Positions 57,048 through 64,000 of a stretch of DNA of 64,000 nucleotides are shown piece by piece (the stretch's first letter is position 1; each line of letters starts with the position of its first letter). Under the pieces are notes generated by a model. That model did not search any database. It saw only the letters and a program-made list of their open reading frames with translations, and had not been told where the DNA came from. Origin of the DNA: Limnobacter olei (lineage in GTDB: Bacteria; Pseudomonadota; Gammaproteobacteria; Burkholderiales; Burkholderiaceae_B); contig NZ_JARFJD010000002.1 in assembly GCF_029087225.1 (NCBI RefSeq), positions 310,001 to 374,000 on the forward strand, given 5' to 3'. The position numbers and the translations under genes are program-made.

Positions 57048-57848
57048 ATGTCTGAAAACGCCTTGCCGCGAAAATTGAATTCAGCCCAGGCTGCCTCACG
57101 CCGCTTTTCCGATGCTGCCCGCGATTACGATCACCACGCGCGCGTGCAAAAACACTCAGCCCAACACCTGTGTCAGTGGCTGGATCAGATGCTGCCTGTC
57201 GACTTCAACCCCAAGGCTTGTGTGGATGTGGGCAGCGGTACCGGGTTTTTAACCGAGCATTTGCTGAACAAGTTTCCCGAAAGTGCAGTGCATGCTGTCG
57301 ATTTGGCGCAAGGTATGCTGACCGAATTAACACGCAAGTATCCCACTGAACGCCTGAACACCCACTTGCTCAATGGCGAGGAGTTGGCGGTAGAGCACTT
57401 GTGGATTCCCAATCATTCCCTGCTTATTTCTGGCATGTGCGCGCAATGGTTCAGCAACATTGAAGAAGCCATTCGACGCTGGCTTTCAGTATCGAACACC
57501 GTGGCTTTCAGCGTGTTGCTGGATGGCTCTTTTCAAGCCTGGGAAGTGGCACACGAGGACACCGGGCAAACCAGTGGTCTGCGTCCCCTGCCCCGCGACG
57601 ATGACTTGCAGGACATCATGAACGCATTGGTGGCCGAAGGCATTGCAGCAAGCACTGCACACCACACCAAAAACTTTCTGGACCACCATCCTGATGGGCT
57701 TTCATTTGCACGCAGCCTGCGTGCCATTGGTGCGGACCAGCCCCGCGTAAACCACACACCGGTTAATTTGCGCAAGGTGATATCCGCCTTGGGCGAAGCC
57801 TGCACCATGAACTACCACATTGGTTTTTACTACCTGGAACGGCCGTGA
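57048..57848 (+). CDS. bioC: Malonyl-ACP O-methyltransferase
   Basis: Methylates malonyl-ACP so the fatty acid pathway can build pimeloyl-ACP. 266 residues. BioC opening RRFSDAARDYDHHARVQ, SAM motif I VDVGSGTGFL at about 59-68, HAVDLAQGML, and the LLISGMCAQWFSNIEEAIRRW segment (usually L-S-N-L/A-x-Q-W). It overlaps bioD by 4 bases. Confidence 0.93.
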   Translation: MSENALPRKLNSAQAASRRFSDAARDYDHHARVQKHSAQHLCQWLDQMLPVDFNPKACVDVGSGTGFLTEHLLNKFPESAVHAVDLAQGMLTELTRKYPTERLNTHLLNGEELAVEHLWIPNHSLLISGMCAQWFSNIEEAIRRWLSVSNTVAFSVLLDGSFQAWEVAHEDTGQTSGLRPLPRDDDLQDIMNALVAEGIAASTAHHTKNFLDHHPDGLSFARSLRAIGADQPRVNHTPVNLRKVISALGEACTMNYHIGFYYLERP

Positions 57849-58462
57849 AACATTTGTTTGTGACTGGCACCGACACCGGCATCGGCAAAACAATCACCAG
57901 TGCATGGCTTTGCAAACACTGGCAAGCAGATTACTGGAAGCCGGTACAAAGCGGGCTTGAAGGTGGTAGCGACAGCGAGTGGATTGCCCGCCTGAGTGGC
58001 TGTGCAGTGCACCCGGAGACATACCGCCTGACTCAGCCTTTGTCGCCTCATCAGGCTGCCGACATCGATGGAGTCAAAATTCAACTGACCGATTTTACAC
58101 TTCCCAACGCCGAACGACTCGTAGTGGAGGGCGCGGGCGGTTGCATGGTGCCCTTGAACTGGCGGGACACCATGCTCGACCTGATGAAACACCTGGGCAG
58201 CTGCGCTTTGCTGGTAGCCCGCAGCGGGCTTGGCACCATCAACCACACTTGCCTTTCACTGCAGGCCTTGAAATTCGCTGGCATGCCTGTACTGGGCGTG
58301 GTGATGGTGGGTGAGACCAACCCTGCCAACCGTGAGGCGATCGAACATTTTGGTGAAGTGCCGGTGTTGGCTGAATTGCCGGTTTTCACTGAATTAAGCC
58401 CGCAGGCACTGGCTGAATTTGGCATGCCCGAACGCCTTGTTCGGGCGCTTGACAGCTTGTGA
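57845..58462 (+). CDS. bioD: Dethiobiotin synthetase
   Basis: ATP-dependent carboxylation and ring closure of 7,8-diaminopelargonic acid. 205 residues. P-loop FVTGTDTGIGKT at the N terminus, YWKPVQSG, the EGAGGCMVPL segment and LVARSGLGTINHTCLSLQAL. Overlaps bioC upstream. Confidence 0.95.
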   Translation: MKHLFVTGTDTGIGKTITSAWLCKHWQADYWKPVQSGLEGGSDSEWIARLSGCAVHPETYRLTQPLSPHQAADIDGVKIQLTDFTLPNAERLVVEGAGGCMVPLNWRDTMLDLMKHLGSCALLVARSGLGTINHTCLSLQALKFAGMPVLGVVMVGETNPANREAIEHFGEVPVLAELPVFTELSPQALAEFGMPERLVRALDSL

Positions 58463-58475
58463 TCGCACAGCCCTC

Positions 58476-59822
58476 ATGACACAACTTTCCCACACCCAAT
58501 TGCTTGAACTGGATGCGCAATACTGCTGGCACCCCTTCACGCAAATGCAAACTGCCGCGCCACCTTTGACAGTGGTGCGTGGTGAGGGCGAGTTTTTGGT
58601 CGATGCCCAAGGCAACAAGTACTTTGATGCTGTTTCAAGTTGGTGGGTGAATATTCATGGTCACAGTAACCCCACCATTGCAAAGGCCATTGCGCGACAA
58701 GCGCTTGAGCTTGAACATGTGATGTTCGCGGGTGTAACCCACCCGCCTGCTGTGCAGTTGGCCGAACGCCTGGTGCACAAAGCCCCAGCCCCCATGGCCA
58801 AGGTGTTTTACTCCGACAATGGGTCCACCGCCATTGAAGTGGCCCTGAAAATGGCCTTTCAATATTGGCAAAACAAGGGCGTGGCCGGTAAAAATCGAAT
58901 TGTTGCGTTGGAAGGTGGATACCATGGTGACACCTTCGGCGCCATGGCCACTGGTAAGTCCAGCGGTTTTTACGACCCCTTCGCGCCTTGGCTGTTTCAG
59001 GTTGATTTCATACCCACCGGTGTTTGCGCCTGCACTGAAGAAGAGGCCCTGGCTGCCTTGGATCAACTATTGACCAGCGGTGCCGGGGAAATCGCTGCAA
59101 TGGTTCTGGAACCCCTGATTCAAGGCGCTAGTGGCATGCGATTCATGCGTGCGGCCCATGTGGCTGAACTGTGCAAACGCTGTGAAGCCGCAGGCGTGCT
59201 GGTGATATTTGATGAGGTCTTCACGGGCTTTGCCCGAACCGGCACCCTTTTTGCCGCCGAACAAGTGGCACAGTTTGGGGGGCAAGCCGACATCATTTGC
59301 ATTTCAAAAGGGCTTACTGGCGGCTTCATGCCCATGGCAGCCACACTCACCAGCCAAGCGGTGTACGACGCGTTTTTAAGCGACCAGGTTGGCCATGCCC
59401 TGCTGCACGGCCACTCCTACACCGCAAACCCATTGGGTTGCGCTGCAGCCCTGGCCAGCCTCGCCTTGTTCGACGCAGAACATACGTGGACGAACATTCG
59501 CCGCATTGAAGCCACCCACCAGCGGTGGCTGCCTGCCTTGGCCTGCCACCCCCTGATTGAAAATCCGCGCGTGTGCGGCACCGTGGCGGCCTTTGAGCTA
59601 AAATCCAGTCACAGTCAGTACGGTTCAAGCGCGAGTCAATGGATACGCCAAACGTTTCTCGAATTGGGCATTGTGGTGCGACCCTTGGGCAACACCGTGT
59701 ATTGGGTGCCGCCTTATTGCACCGAGCCCGAGACACTGGAAAACGCCTACCAAACACTGATGCAAGTATTACAACGCTGGGGCAGACTAATTGCACCCGG
59801 CCCCGGAAGCGAATTGTTCTGA
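58476..59822 (+). CDS. bioA: Adenosylmethionine-8-amino-7-oxononanoate aminotransferase
   Basis: PLP aminotransferase that uses SAM as amino donor. 448 residues from the ATG at 58476 (MTQLSHTQLLELD); the open frame extends 19 codons back into bioD. HPFTQMQTAAPPLTV, DAVSSWWVNIHGHSNP, VFYSDNGSTAIEVALKMAFQYW, GGYHGDTFGAMA, FDEVFTGFARTGTLFA, CISKGLTGGFMPMAATL and HGHSYTANPLGCAAA. It follows bioD by 13 bases. Confidence 0.95.
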   Translation: MTQLSHTQLLELDAQYCWHPFTQMQTAAPPLTVVRGEGEFLVDAQGNKYFDAVSSWWVNIHGHSNPTIAKAIARQALELEHVMFAGVTHPPAVQLAERLVHKAPAPMAKVFYSDNGSTAIEVALKMAFQYWQNKGVAGKNRIVALEGGYHGDTFGAMATGKSSGFYDPFAPWLFQVDFIPTGVCACTEEEALAALDQLLTSGAGEIAAMVLEPLIQGASGMRFMRAAHVAELCKRCEAAGVLVIFDEVFTGFARTGTLFAAEQVAQFGGQADIICISKGLTGGFMPMAATLTSQAVYDAFLSDQVGHALLHGHSYTANPLGCAAALASLALFDAEHTWTNIRRIEATHQRWLPALACHPLIENPRVCGTVAAFELKSSHSQYGSSASQWIRQTFLELGIVVRPLGNTVYWVPPYCTEPETLENAYQTLMQVLQRWGRLIAPGPGSELF

Positions 59823-59831
59823 AGGATGCAC

Positions 59832-60827
59832 ATGGAAAGCCAAATTACCTGGGTTGAAAACAAAAAAGCAGCCCCTCCCACCCTTGATACACAGCGCTGG
59901 AGCGTGGCGGCCATCGAGGCCCTGTTCGCACTGCCGTTCAACGACCTCATTTTCAAGGCGCAGCAGGTGCACCGCGAGCATTTCGATGCGAACACCGTGC
60001 AACTTTCAACCCTACTTTCCATTAAAACCGGCGGCTGCCCTGAAGACTGCGGCTACTGCCCCCAATCGGCCAAGTACAACACCGGCGTGGAGGCTGAAAA
60101 GCTGATGCCCATCGATGAAGTATTGAAAGCCGCACAGGCCGCGAAGGACAAAGGTGCCACGCGTTTTTGCATGGGTGCCGCATGGCGCAGCCCCAAAGAC
60201 CACCAGGTTGAAGCTGTGGGCGAGATGGTTGCCGCAGTCAAGGCTATGGGCCTGGAAACCTGCGTCACCCTTGGCATGCTGAAAGAACACCAAGCCAAAC
60301 AGCTGCAAGAGGCCGGCCTGGATTATTACAACCACAATCTGGACACCTCGCCTGATTTTTACGGGGATATCATCAGCACCCGCACCTACCAAGACCGACT
60401 AGACACACTAGAGCATGTTCGCGACGCAGGTATCAAAGTGTGCTGCGGCGGTATTGTGGGCTTGGGTGAAACGGTAAACCAACGCGCCGGGCTGATTGCC
60501 CAACTGGCCAATATGGCTGAACCACCGGAAAGCGTGCCTATCAACAATTTGGTGAAAGTTGAAGGCACACCATTGGCCGACAACGAAGAAATCGATCCGC
60601 TTGATTTTGTGCGCACCATCGCCGTGGCCCGCATTACCATGCCCACCAGTTTTGTACGTTTGTCAGCCGGCCGCGAGAGCATGAATGAGAGCACCCAAGC
60701 GCTTTGTTTCTTGGCGGGTGCCAATTCAATTTTCTACGGCGAAAAACTGTTGGTAACAGACAACCCGGAATTGGAACGTGACACCAAGTTGTTTGAGAAA
60801 CTGGGCTTAAAGCGACTTGAGAATTAA
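59832..60827 (+). CDS. bioB: Biotin synthase
   Basis: Radical SAM enzyme inserting sulfur into dethiobiotin. 331 residues. The SAM cluster motif is CPEDCGYC, with C-terminal sulfur-cluster ligands in [18 protein letters not shown] and [12 protein letters not shown], and YNHNLDTS and RLSAGRESM also intact. Of two in-frame ATGs the one at 59832 is chosen since GAAGG ends 6 bases before it; the ATG at 59826 directly abuts that site. Last gene of the biotin operon, 9 bases after bioA. Confidence 0.96.
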   Translation: MESQITWVENKKAAPPTLDTQRWSVAAIEALFALPFNDLIFKAQQVHREHFDANTVQLSTLLSIKTGGCPEDCGYCPQSAKYNTGVEAEKLMPIDEVLKAAQAAKDKGATRFCMGAAWRSPKDHQVEAVGEMVAAVKAMGLETCVTLGMLKEHQAKQLQEAGLDYYNHNLDTSPDFYGDIISTRTYQDRLDTLEHVRDAGIKVCCGGIVGLGETVNQRAGLIAQLANMAEPPESVPINNLVKVEGTPLADNEEIDPLDFVRTIAVARITMPTSFVRLSAGRESMNESTQALCFLAGANSIFYGEKLLVTDNPELERDTKLFEKLGLKRLEN

Positions 60828-60902
60828 GCAGCTAAACCCATTGTTTTTAATCAAGAAATTCCAACCAGCAGGTTCAAATACCTGAGTCAAATCAATGGTT
60901 TG

Positions 60903-60932
60903 GCGGGGTGAAGGCAGGCCTTCTCCCGCTTT
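60903..60932 (+). terminator. Possible terminator after bioB
   Basis: GCGGG and GAAGGC pair with GCCTTC and CCCGC as an almost continuous hairpin, followed only by TTTAT. The weak T run makes this uncertain. Confidence 0.4.
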
Positions 60933-61021
60933 ATCCACACCAGAATTACGCGCATAATTAAAGCCTTGCATGCGAAACAGCGCAAATTGCTTGAATTGCT
61001 GCTGTTGAAGGGAATAAGAAC

Positions 61022-61423
61022 ATGAAAAAAACATTGATTTGCGCCTGCTTAGTGCTAACACCTTTGCTGGCACCCACTTTGGCCAGTGCCCAAGCTGGCG
61101 GCGTCACCTTGAATATCGATGGGCAAAACCCCTTGAGCAAATGGGGCCGCTGGACCAGTTCGGAAAATGGTGGGCTAGGCTACGGGTTCAGATTGAACCA
61201 AGACCGCAACAAAGCCCCCATGGGTGCGCAATGGGGCACCGGAGATTGGGTATTCAAACTAAGCCGTGAAGAAGGCAACAAGTACCCCGATTTGTTTTTT
61301 GGCTTGAAAGTATCCGAGAACCAACTTCAAACCACCTCGCTGGGTTGCATGAGCAACAGTGGCAGCGCTACACGCTACAGCAGCACCTTGTGCGGCGTGC
61401 AATTGGATATGAATTTGCAGTAA
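61022..61423 (+). CDS. Small secreted protein of unknown function
   Basis: 133 residues. Signal peptide 1-24 (LLAPTLASAQA). The mature part is rich in Gly, Trp, Ser and Asn with alternating hydrophobic residues, suggesting a beta-sheet protein of the periplasm or surface. It has two cysteines near the C terminus (LGCMSN and TLCGVQ) that could form one disulfide. A good site (AAGGGAA) precedes the ATG. It stands alone between the biotin operon and the porin, with its own terminator. I do not recognise a family. Confidence 0.75.
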   Translation: MKKTLICACLVLTPLLAPTLASAQAGGVTLNIDGQNPLSKWGRWTSSENGGLGYGFRLNQDRNKAPMGAQWGTGDWVFKLSREEGNKYPDLFFGLKVSENQLQTTSLGCMSNSGSATRYSSTLCGVQLDMNLQ

Positions 61424-61476
61424 TGCAGTAACGCGGTAATTCGTTTATTAAACTGAGCCCGCGAAGGCTTAAATTG

Positions 61477-61506
61477 AAAAGCACCTGTATACGGGTGCTT
61501 TTTTTT
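61477..61506 (+). terminator. Terminator after the small secreted protein gene
   Basis: AAAAGCACC pairs with GGGTGCTTTT around TGTATAC, and the T run continues to eight residues. Confidence 0.9.
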
Positions 61507-61561
61507 CGCCTGATTTTTCCGCTTCGCATGCGAGTGAATATTGTTGTGTTGACAGAAATAG

Positions 61562-61588
61562 AAAAAGCCACCCGAAGGTGGCTTTCTC
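61562..61588 (-). terminator. Terminator after the porin gene
   Basis: On the minus strand AAAGCCACC and GGTGGCTTT pair around a stable TTCG tetraloop, followed by five T in all. It lies 40 bases past the porin stop. Confidence 0.88.
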
Positions 61589-61627
61589 AAACTTTGCATT
61601 CAAACCAAGCTTTAGCTTGGCGTTGAA

Positions 61628-62728
61628 TTAGAAGTTGTGACGCAGACCGATTGTGAAGTTGTCCTGATCGGACTCTACACCAGTTGCTTTCACTTCGCGG
61701 TTCAGACGGTTGTAACCCACGTATGTGCGAGTACGCTTGCTGAAATCGTAGTAGTAGGCAACCTGAGTCTGTGTAATATCTTCTGCAGCTACCAAGTCGT
61801 TGCGCTCTGCGTCAGCGTACATACCAAATACACCGCTGTTTGCGCTGATTGGCAATGTGCCAGAGATTGCGTATTCGGTGTTGCTGTCTTCACCGTTTGC
61901 GTTAGAAGCAAACAGGCTCTTCTGAGCAACCAGGCCGCCCAATGTGAATGAGCCAAAGTTGTAAGTTGCAACACCCTGAACTACGCGTTCAACGTTCGCT
62001 GACACGTCTAGCGCGTCTTGAGTACGTTGCTGAGCTTCGATGTTTTGCAGACCACCACCAATAGTCAACGCGCCCAGTTTGTAAGTTGCAGCGATTTCAG
62101 TTGAACGTACATCGTTTTCTTTGTCTGTTGTCGCTGTATTGTTTGCGGCATCATTTACACCACCACCCAAGGCGTGACGTGCATTAATTTGCACGCCAGC
62201 GAATGTGCCGGCATAACCAAATGAGTTACCAACGCGCTGTTCACGGGTAATTGCCTGAGCAACACCGGCGGTTGTTGAACCAACAGTTGTCAAAGGACCA
62301 CCATTGTTTGATACAGAACCAACCAATGACGCCTGGTTATACAAGGGAGCCTGTGAATCGTTACCACCGTCTTGTGAACCGATCACTGCCAAACCGTAGG
62401 CACCCTTCAGGCCAAGGTAAGCGTGACGTGTGGACATAGGACCTGCTTCACCAGCGTTGCCTGTAGTCACTTCATCAGTGTTAACACCGAATTCGTAGGC
62501 GAAAATGGCGCTCAAGCCACCGCCCAGATCTTCTACACCGCGAACGCCCAAGCGTGAGGATGCATCTTCAACTACGAAGTTACCGCCGCGATCTACGCCG
62601 CCAGCCTCAGTAGACTGGTGATCCAGAGTTTGGTGGATACGACCGTACAAAGTTACGTTTGATGAATCAGCAAATACTGGAGCGGCAAATGCCAGGCCCA
62701 GAGCAGCAGCTACTAGCTTCTTGTTCAT
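61628..62728 (-). CDS. Gram-negative trimeric porin (OmpC-like)
   Basis: 366 residues. Signal peptide 1-20 (AAALGLAFAAPVFA, then DSSNVTLYGR). SNVTLYGRIHQTLDH is the usual first strand of betaproteobacterial porins; RLGVRGVEDLGGGLSAIFAYEFGV and HAYLGLKGAYGLAVIGSQDG follow (strands and start of loop 3), and the protein ends in FTIGLRHNF with the terminal Phe needed for BAM insertion. The leader to 63020 (292 bases) has an AAGGGTG site, a GCCGC/GCGGC hairpin near 62761-62780 and no gene I can support. Probably a major outer-membrane protein. Confidence 0.95.
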   Translation of the reverse strand: MNKKLVAAALGLAFAAPVFADSSNVTLYGRIHQTLDHQSTEAGGVDRGGNFVVEDASSRLGVRGVEDLGGGLSAIFAYEFGVNTDEVTTGNAGEAGPMSTRHAYLGLKGAYGLAVIGSQDGGNDSQAPLYNQASLVGSVSNNGGPLTTVGSTTAGVAQAITREQRVGNSFGYAGTFAGVQINARHALGGGVNDAANNTATTDKENDVRSTEIAATYKLGALTIGGGLQNIEAQQRTQDALDVSANVERVVQGVATYNFGSFTLGGLVAQKSLFASNANGEDSNTEYAISGTLPISANSGVFGMYADAERNDLVAAEDITQTQVAYYYDFSKRTRTYVGYNRLNREVKATGVESDQDNFTIGLRHNF

Positions 62729-63020
62729 ATTTCACCCTTATTAGTGTTGGTTGAATCTTTGCCGCCATTTCTAGCGGCACGAGAGACAATGTACACGGGG
62801 TCCCTTAGGCCGACCAACCAAATCGTGGTGTGAGAATGGGGAAATCGGTGTTTTTGTCGCTGACGTGCAACAGGAGAAATTGATCAAACCCATAGTTTTA
62901 TGACATCAACAATTCGCCAAAATCGCCCTGAGAGCCTCAAAAAGCCTTGTGAATGAAAAACTTAGAATTTCAGAACCGGTCAAACGAGACACCAAAGCAG
63001 GAGGGGCTGGAGGCAACACC

Positions 63021-63845
63021 TTAACTGTGACTTTTAACCAACAAGAGGCGGTCTGAACGACCCATTTCTTCGCAAACCAGGGTGATAACCTCTGAAGCAC
63101 AGATCACCCGATCCGCGTATGCAATCAGGCCCATGGCCTGGGGCAAGCCCAGTTGTAACCAATGTGGATGGTGAGTACTTAACTGGCGGGCCAACAAGCG
63201 ATTGTCACCTACCACCGCAGCCACGGTTAAATGCGCATTACCCCCAAGCTGGGCCAGGCTGGCTTGCAGTGCTTGCCATTGCAAATCCAGACTCGTGGAT
63301 TCATTTTCTTCGGCATAGAGCAAGGCCACGACCTTGGTCAGACTCGGCGATGTTTTGCGATACAGCTGGGTTGCGTAAGCCAATGCTTGAGGCCCAGCCT
63401 GTAACAAAGGCCGCTCAGCGTGCAGGAAAGCAGATAAATCCTGTTGAGTAAACCGCCCGCCAACATTCAACATTTTTTGAACATGCTGAAATTGTGCAGC
63501 GGCTTGCTGATTTTGCTCTGGCAAATCCGCCAAAGCGGAGACCCCAATGCAAAGGTTGAGCTTCAAACCGCGCAGCTTTTTAAACTGCGCGCGTTTTTCA
63601 AGGTAATAAGAAAGGCGAGGTTGGGCGGGGCGGCGAGGTTCAAGGGCACGCAATGGGATGTACACGGGCACCCGCTCATCCATTTCAAACAAAAACAAGC
63701 TGCCTCGTGGGCCAAACAAGACCCAATCTGCTCCGGGATGCTCAGCCTGCAATGGGCCAAGTGTGGCTCTTGCTGCAAGGGCACTGTGCAGCCCTTGGCC
63801 AAACCAAACGCCAATTCGCTGACTCACTGGCAAACATCCAGACAT
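63021..63845 (-). CDS. Conserved protein, possibly ELM1/glycosyltransferase-like
   Basis: 274 residues, no signal peptide. The C-terminal segment with QAMGLIAYADRVICASEVITLVCEEMGRS resembles the nucleotide-sugar-binding end of GT-B folds and of the ELM1 (mitochondrial fission) family, where a Ser-rich turn follows a strand. The N-terminal half (GVWFGQGLHSALAARATLGPL) could be the first Rossmann-like half. The start at 63845 overlaps the stop of the gene before it (TGATG), which also looks like a glycosyltransferase end. A role in surface polysaccharide or LPS is a guess from that pairing. Confidence 0.45.
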   Translation of the reverse strand: MSGCLPVSQRIGVWFGQGLHSALAARATLGPLQAEHPGADWVLFGPRGSLFLFEMDERVPVYIPLRALEPRRPAQPRLSYYLEKRAQFKKLRGLKLNLCIGVSALADLPEQNQQAAAQFQHVQKMLNVGGRFTQQDLSAFLHAERPLLQAGPQALAYATQLYRKTSPSLTKVVALLYAEENESTSLDLQWQALQASLAQLGGNAHLTVAAVVGDNRLLARQLSTHHPHWLQLGLPQAMGLIAYADRVICASEVITLVCEEMGRSDRLLLVKSHS

Positions 63846-64000
63846 CAAGAGCGACCCAACCTTGGTGTTTGAATGGTGCCCACCAAGCCGTCAATATTGC
63901 TTTGTTTGCCAAACTGGGCCAACACGGTTTGCCGGCCCAGTGCTGCCATGTCTCGGGCTTTGTGGGGTTCAGCCAGCACAGCGCCCAGGGCTTGAACCCA
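63845..64000 (-). CDS. C-terminal end of a probable glycosyltransferase (partial)
   Basis: Only the last 51 codons are in the window; the rest lies beyond the right edge. The end reads AEPHKARDMAALGRQTVLAQF, with the small-residue helix and R-x-x-x-A pattern often found in the last helix of GT4-type glycosyltransferases. The TGA overlaps the next start (TGATG), so the two genes are coupled. The frame is open over the full stretch. Confidence 0.5.
   Translation of the reverse strand, partial: WVQALGAVLAEPHKARDMAALGRQTVLAQFGKQSNIDGLVGTIQTPRLGRS

Overview
The window is about 64 kb of a betaproteobacterial chromosome. It is gene-dense and mostly housekeeping, and its gene content and order fit Burkholderiales. 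A Limnobacter-like genome is my best guess, from overall impression only. The evidence is the set of short operons typical of that order: yqgE-ruvX-pyrR-pyrB-pyrC', nadD-rsfS-rlmH-maf-rng, bioF-(bioH-like)-bioC-bioD-bioA-bioB, thiD-thiE-hemL, thiS-thiG-trmB and nadA-nadC. It also has a classical trimeric porin and a C-terminal-Phe outer membrane protein. I see no tRNA, rRNA, CRISPR array, insertion sequence or prophage.

Layout. 1-8 kb: RND efflux permease, a 23S rRNA pseudouridine synthase of RluF type, then an overlapping pair made of a membrane coiled-coil (chemoreceptor-like) protein and a PAS-GGDEF-EAL protein. 8.07-8.57 kb: a non-coding, hairpin-rich repeat element. 8.6-9.8 kb: queE-queD for 7-deazaguanine synthesis, preceded by a structured leader or small RNA with its own promoter and terminator. 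9.9-17.5 kb (minus strand apart from apaH): DUF1415 protein, phosphomannomutase, plsC, pyrimidine cluster, ruvX and yqgE. 17.5-26.9 kb: photolyase, a MAPEG protein, hemL/thiE/thiD, rubredoxin, a PilJ-like membrane protein, an ArsS-type radical SAM protein, thiS-thiG-trmB. 27-32.8 kb: a HAMP-GGDEF-EAL protein and the NAD de novo genes nadB, nadC and nadA. 33-35.2 kb: a three-gene cassette of two small secreted repeat proteins and a CsgG/HfaB lipoprotein, which looks like a curli or holdfast-anchor secretion system. 35.3-45.6 kb: CNNM/CorC-type membrane protein, thiC under a TPP riboswitch, cobalamin adenosyltransferase, a SpecificRecomb-family membrane protein, glnS, a D-amino-acid dehydrogenase under a tandem glycine riboswitch, and mscL. 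45.8-48.7 kb: yebC, purD, hemF. 48.8-51.2 kb: a PAAR protein with a probable effector and immunity gene and a truncated second copy of the effector-immunity junction. 51.3-60.8 kb: the nadD-rng operon and the complete biotin operon. 61-64 kb: a small secreted protein, a porin, and two genes that look related to glycosyltransferases.

How the genes work together. Cofactor synthesis dominates: NAD (nadA, B, C, D), thiamine (thiC, D, E, G, S), biotin (bioA, B, C, D, F and an esterase), tetrapyrroles (hemL, hemF) and the queuosine precursor (queE, queD). Two riboswitches are plain in the sequence. The thiC TPP switch has a visible sequestering strand for the thiC ribosome binding site. The glycine switch before dadA runs into an intrinsic terminator. 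The parts most likely to hold undescribed biology are the HfaA/HfaB-like secretion cassette (32981-35184), the PAAR effector locus with its duplicated junction (48826-51203), the structured RNA upstream of queE together with a QueD that lacks the usual catalytic cysteine (8569-9840), and the repeat element at 8071-8568.
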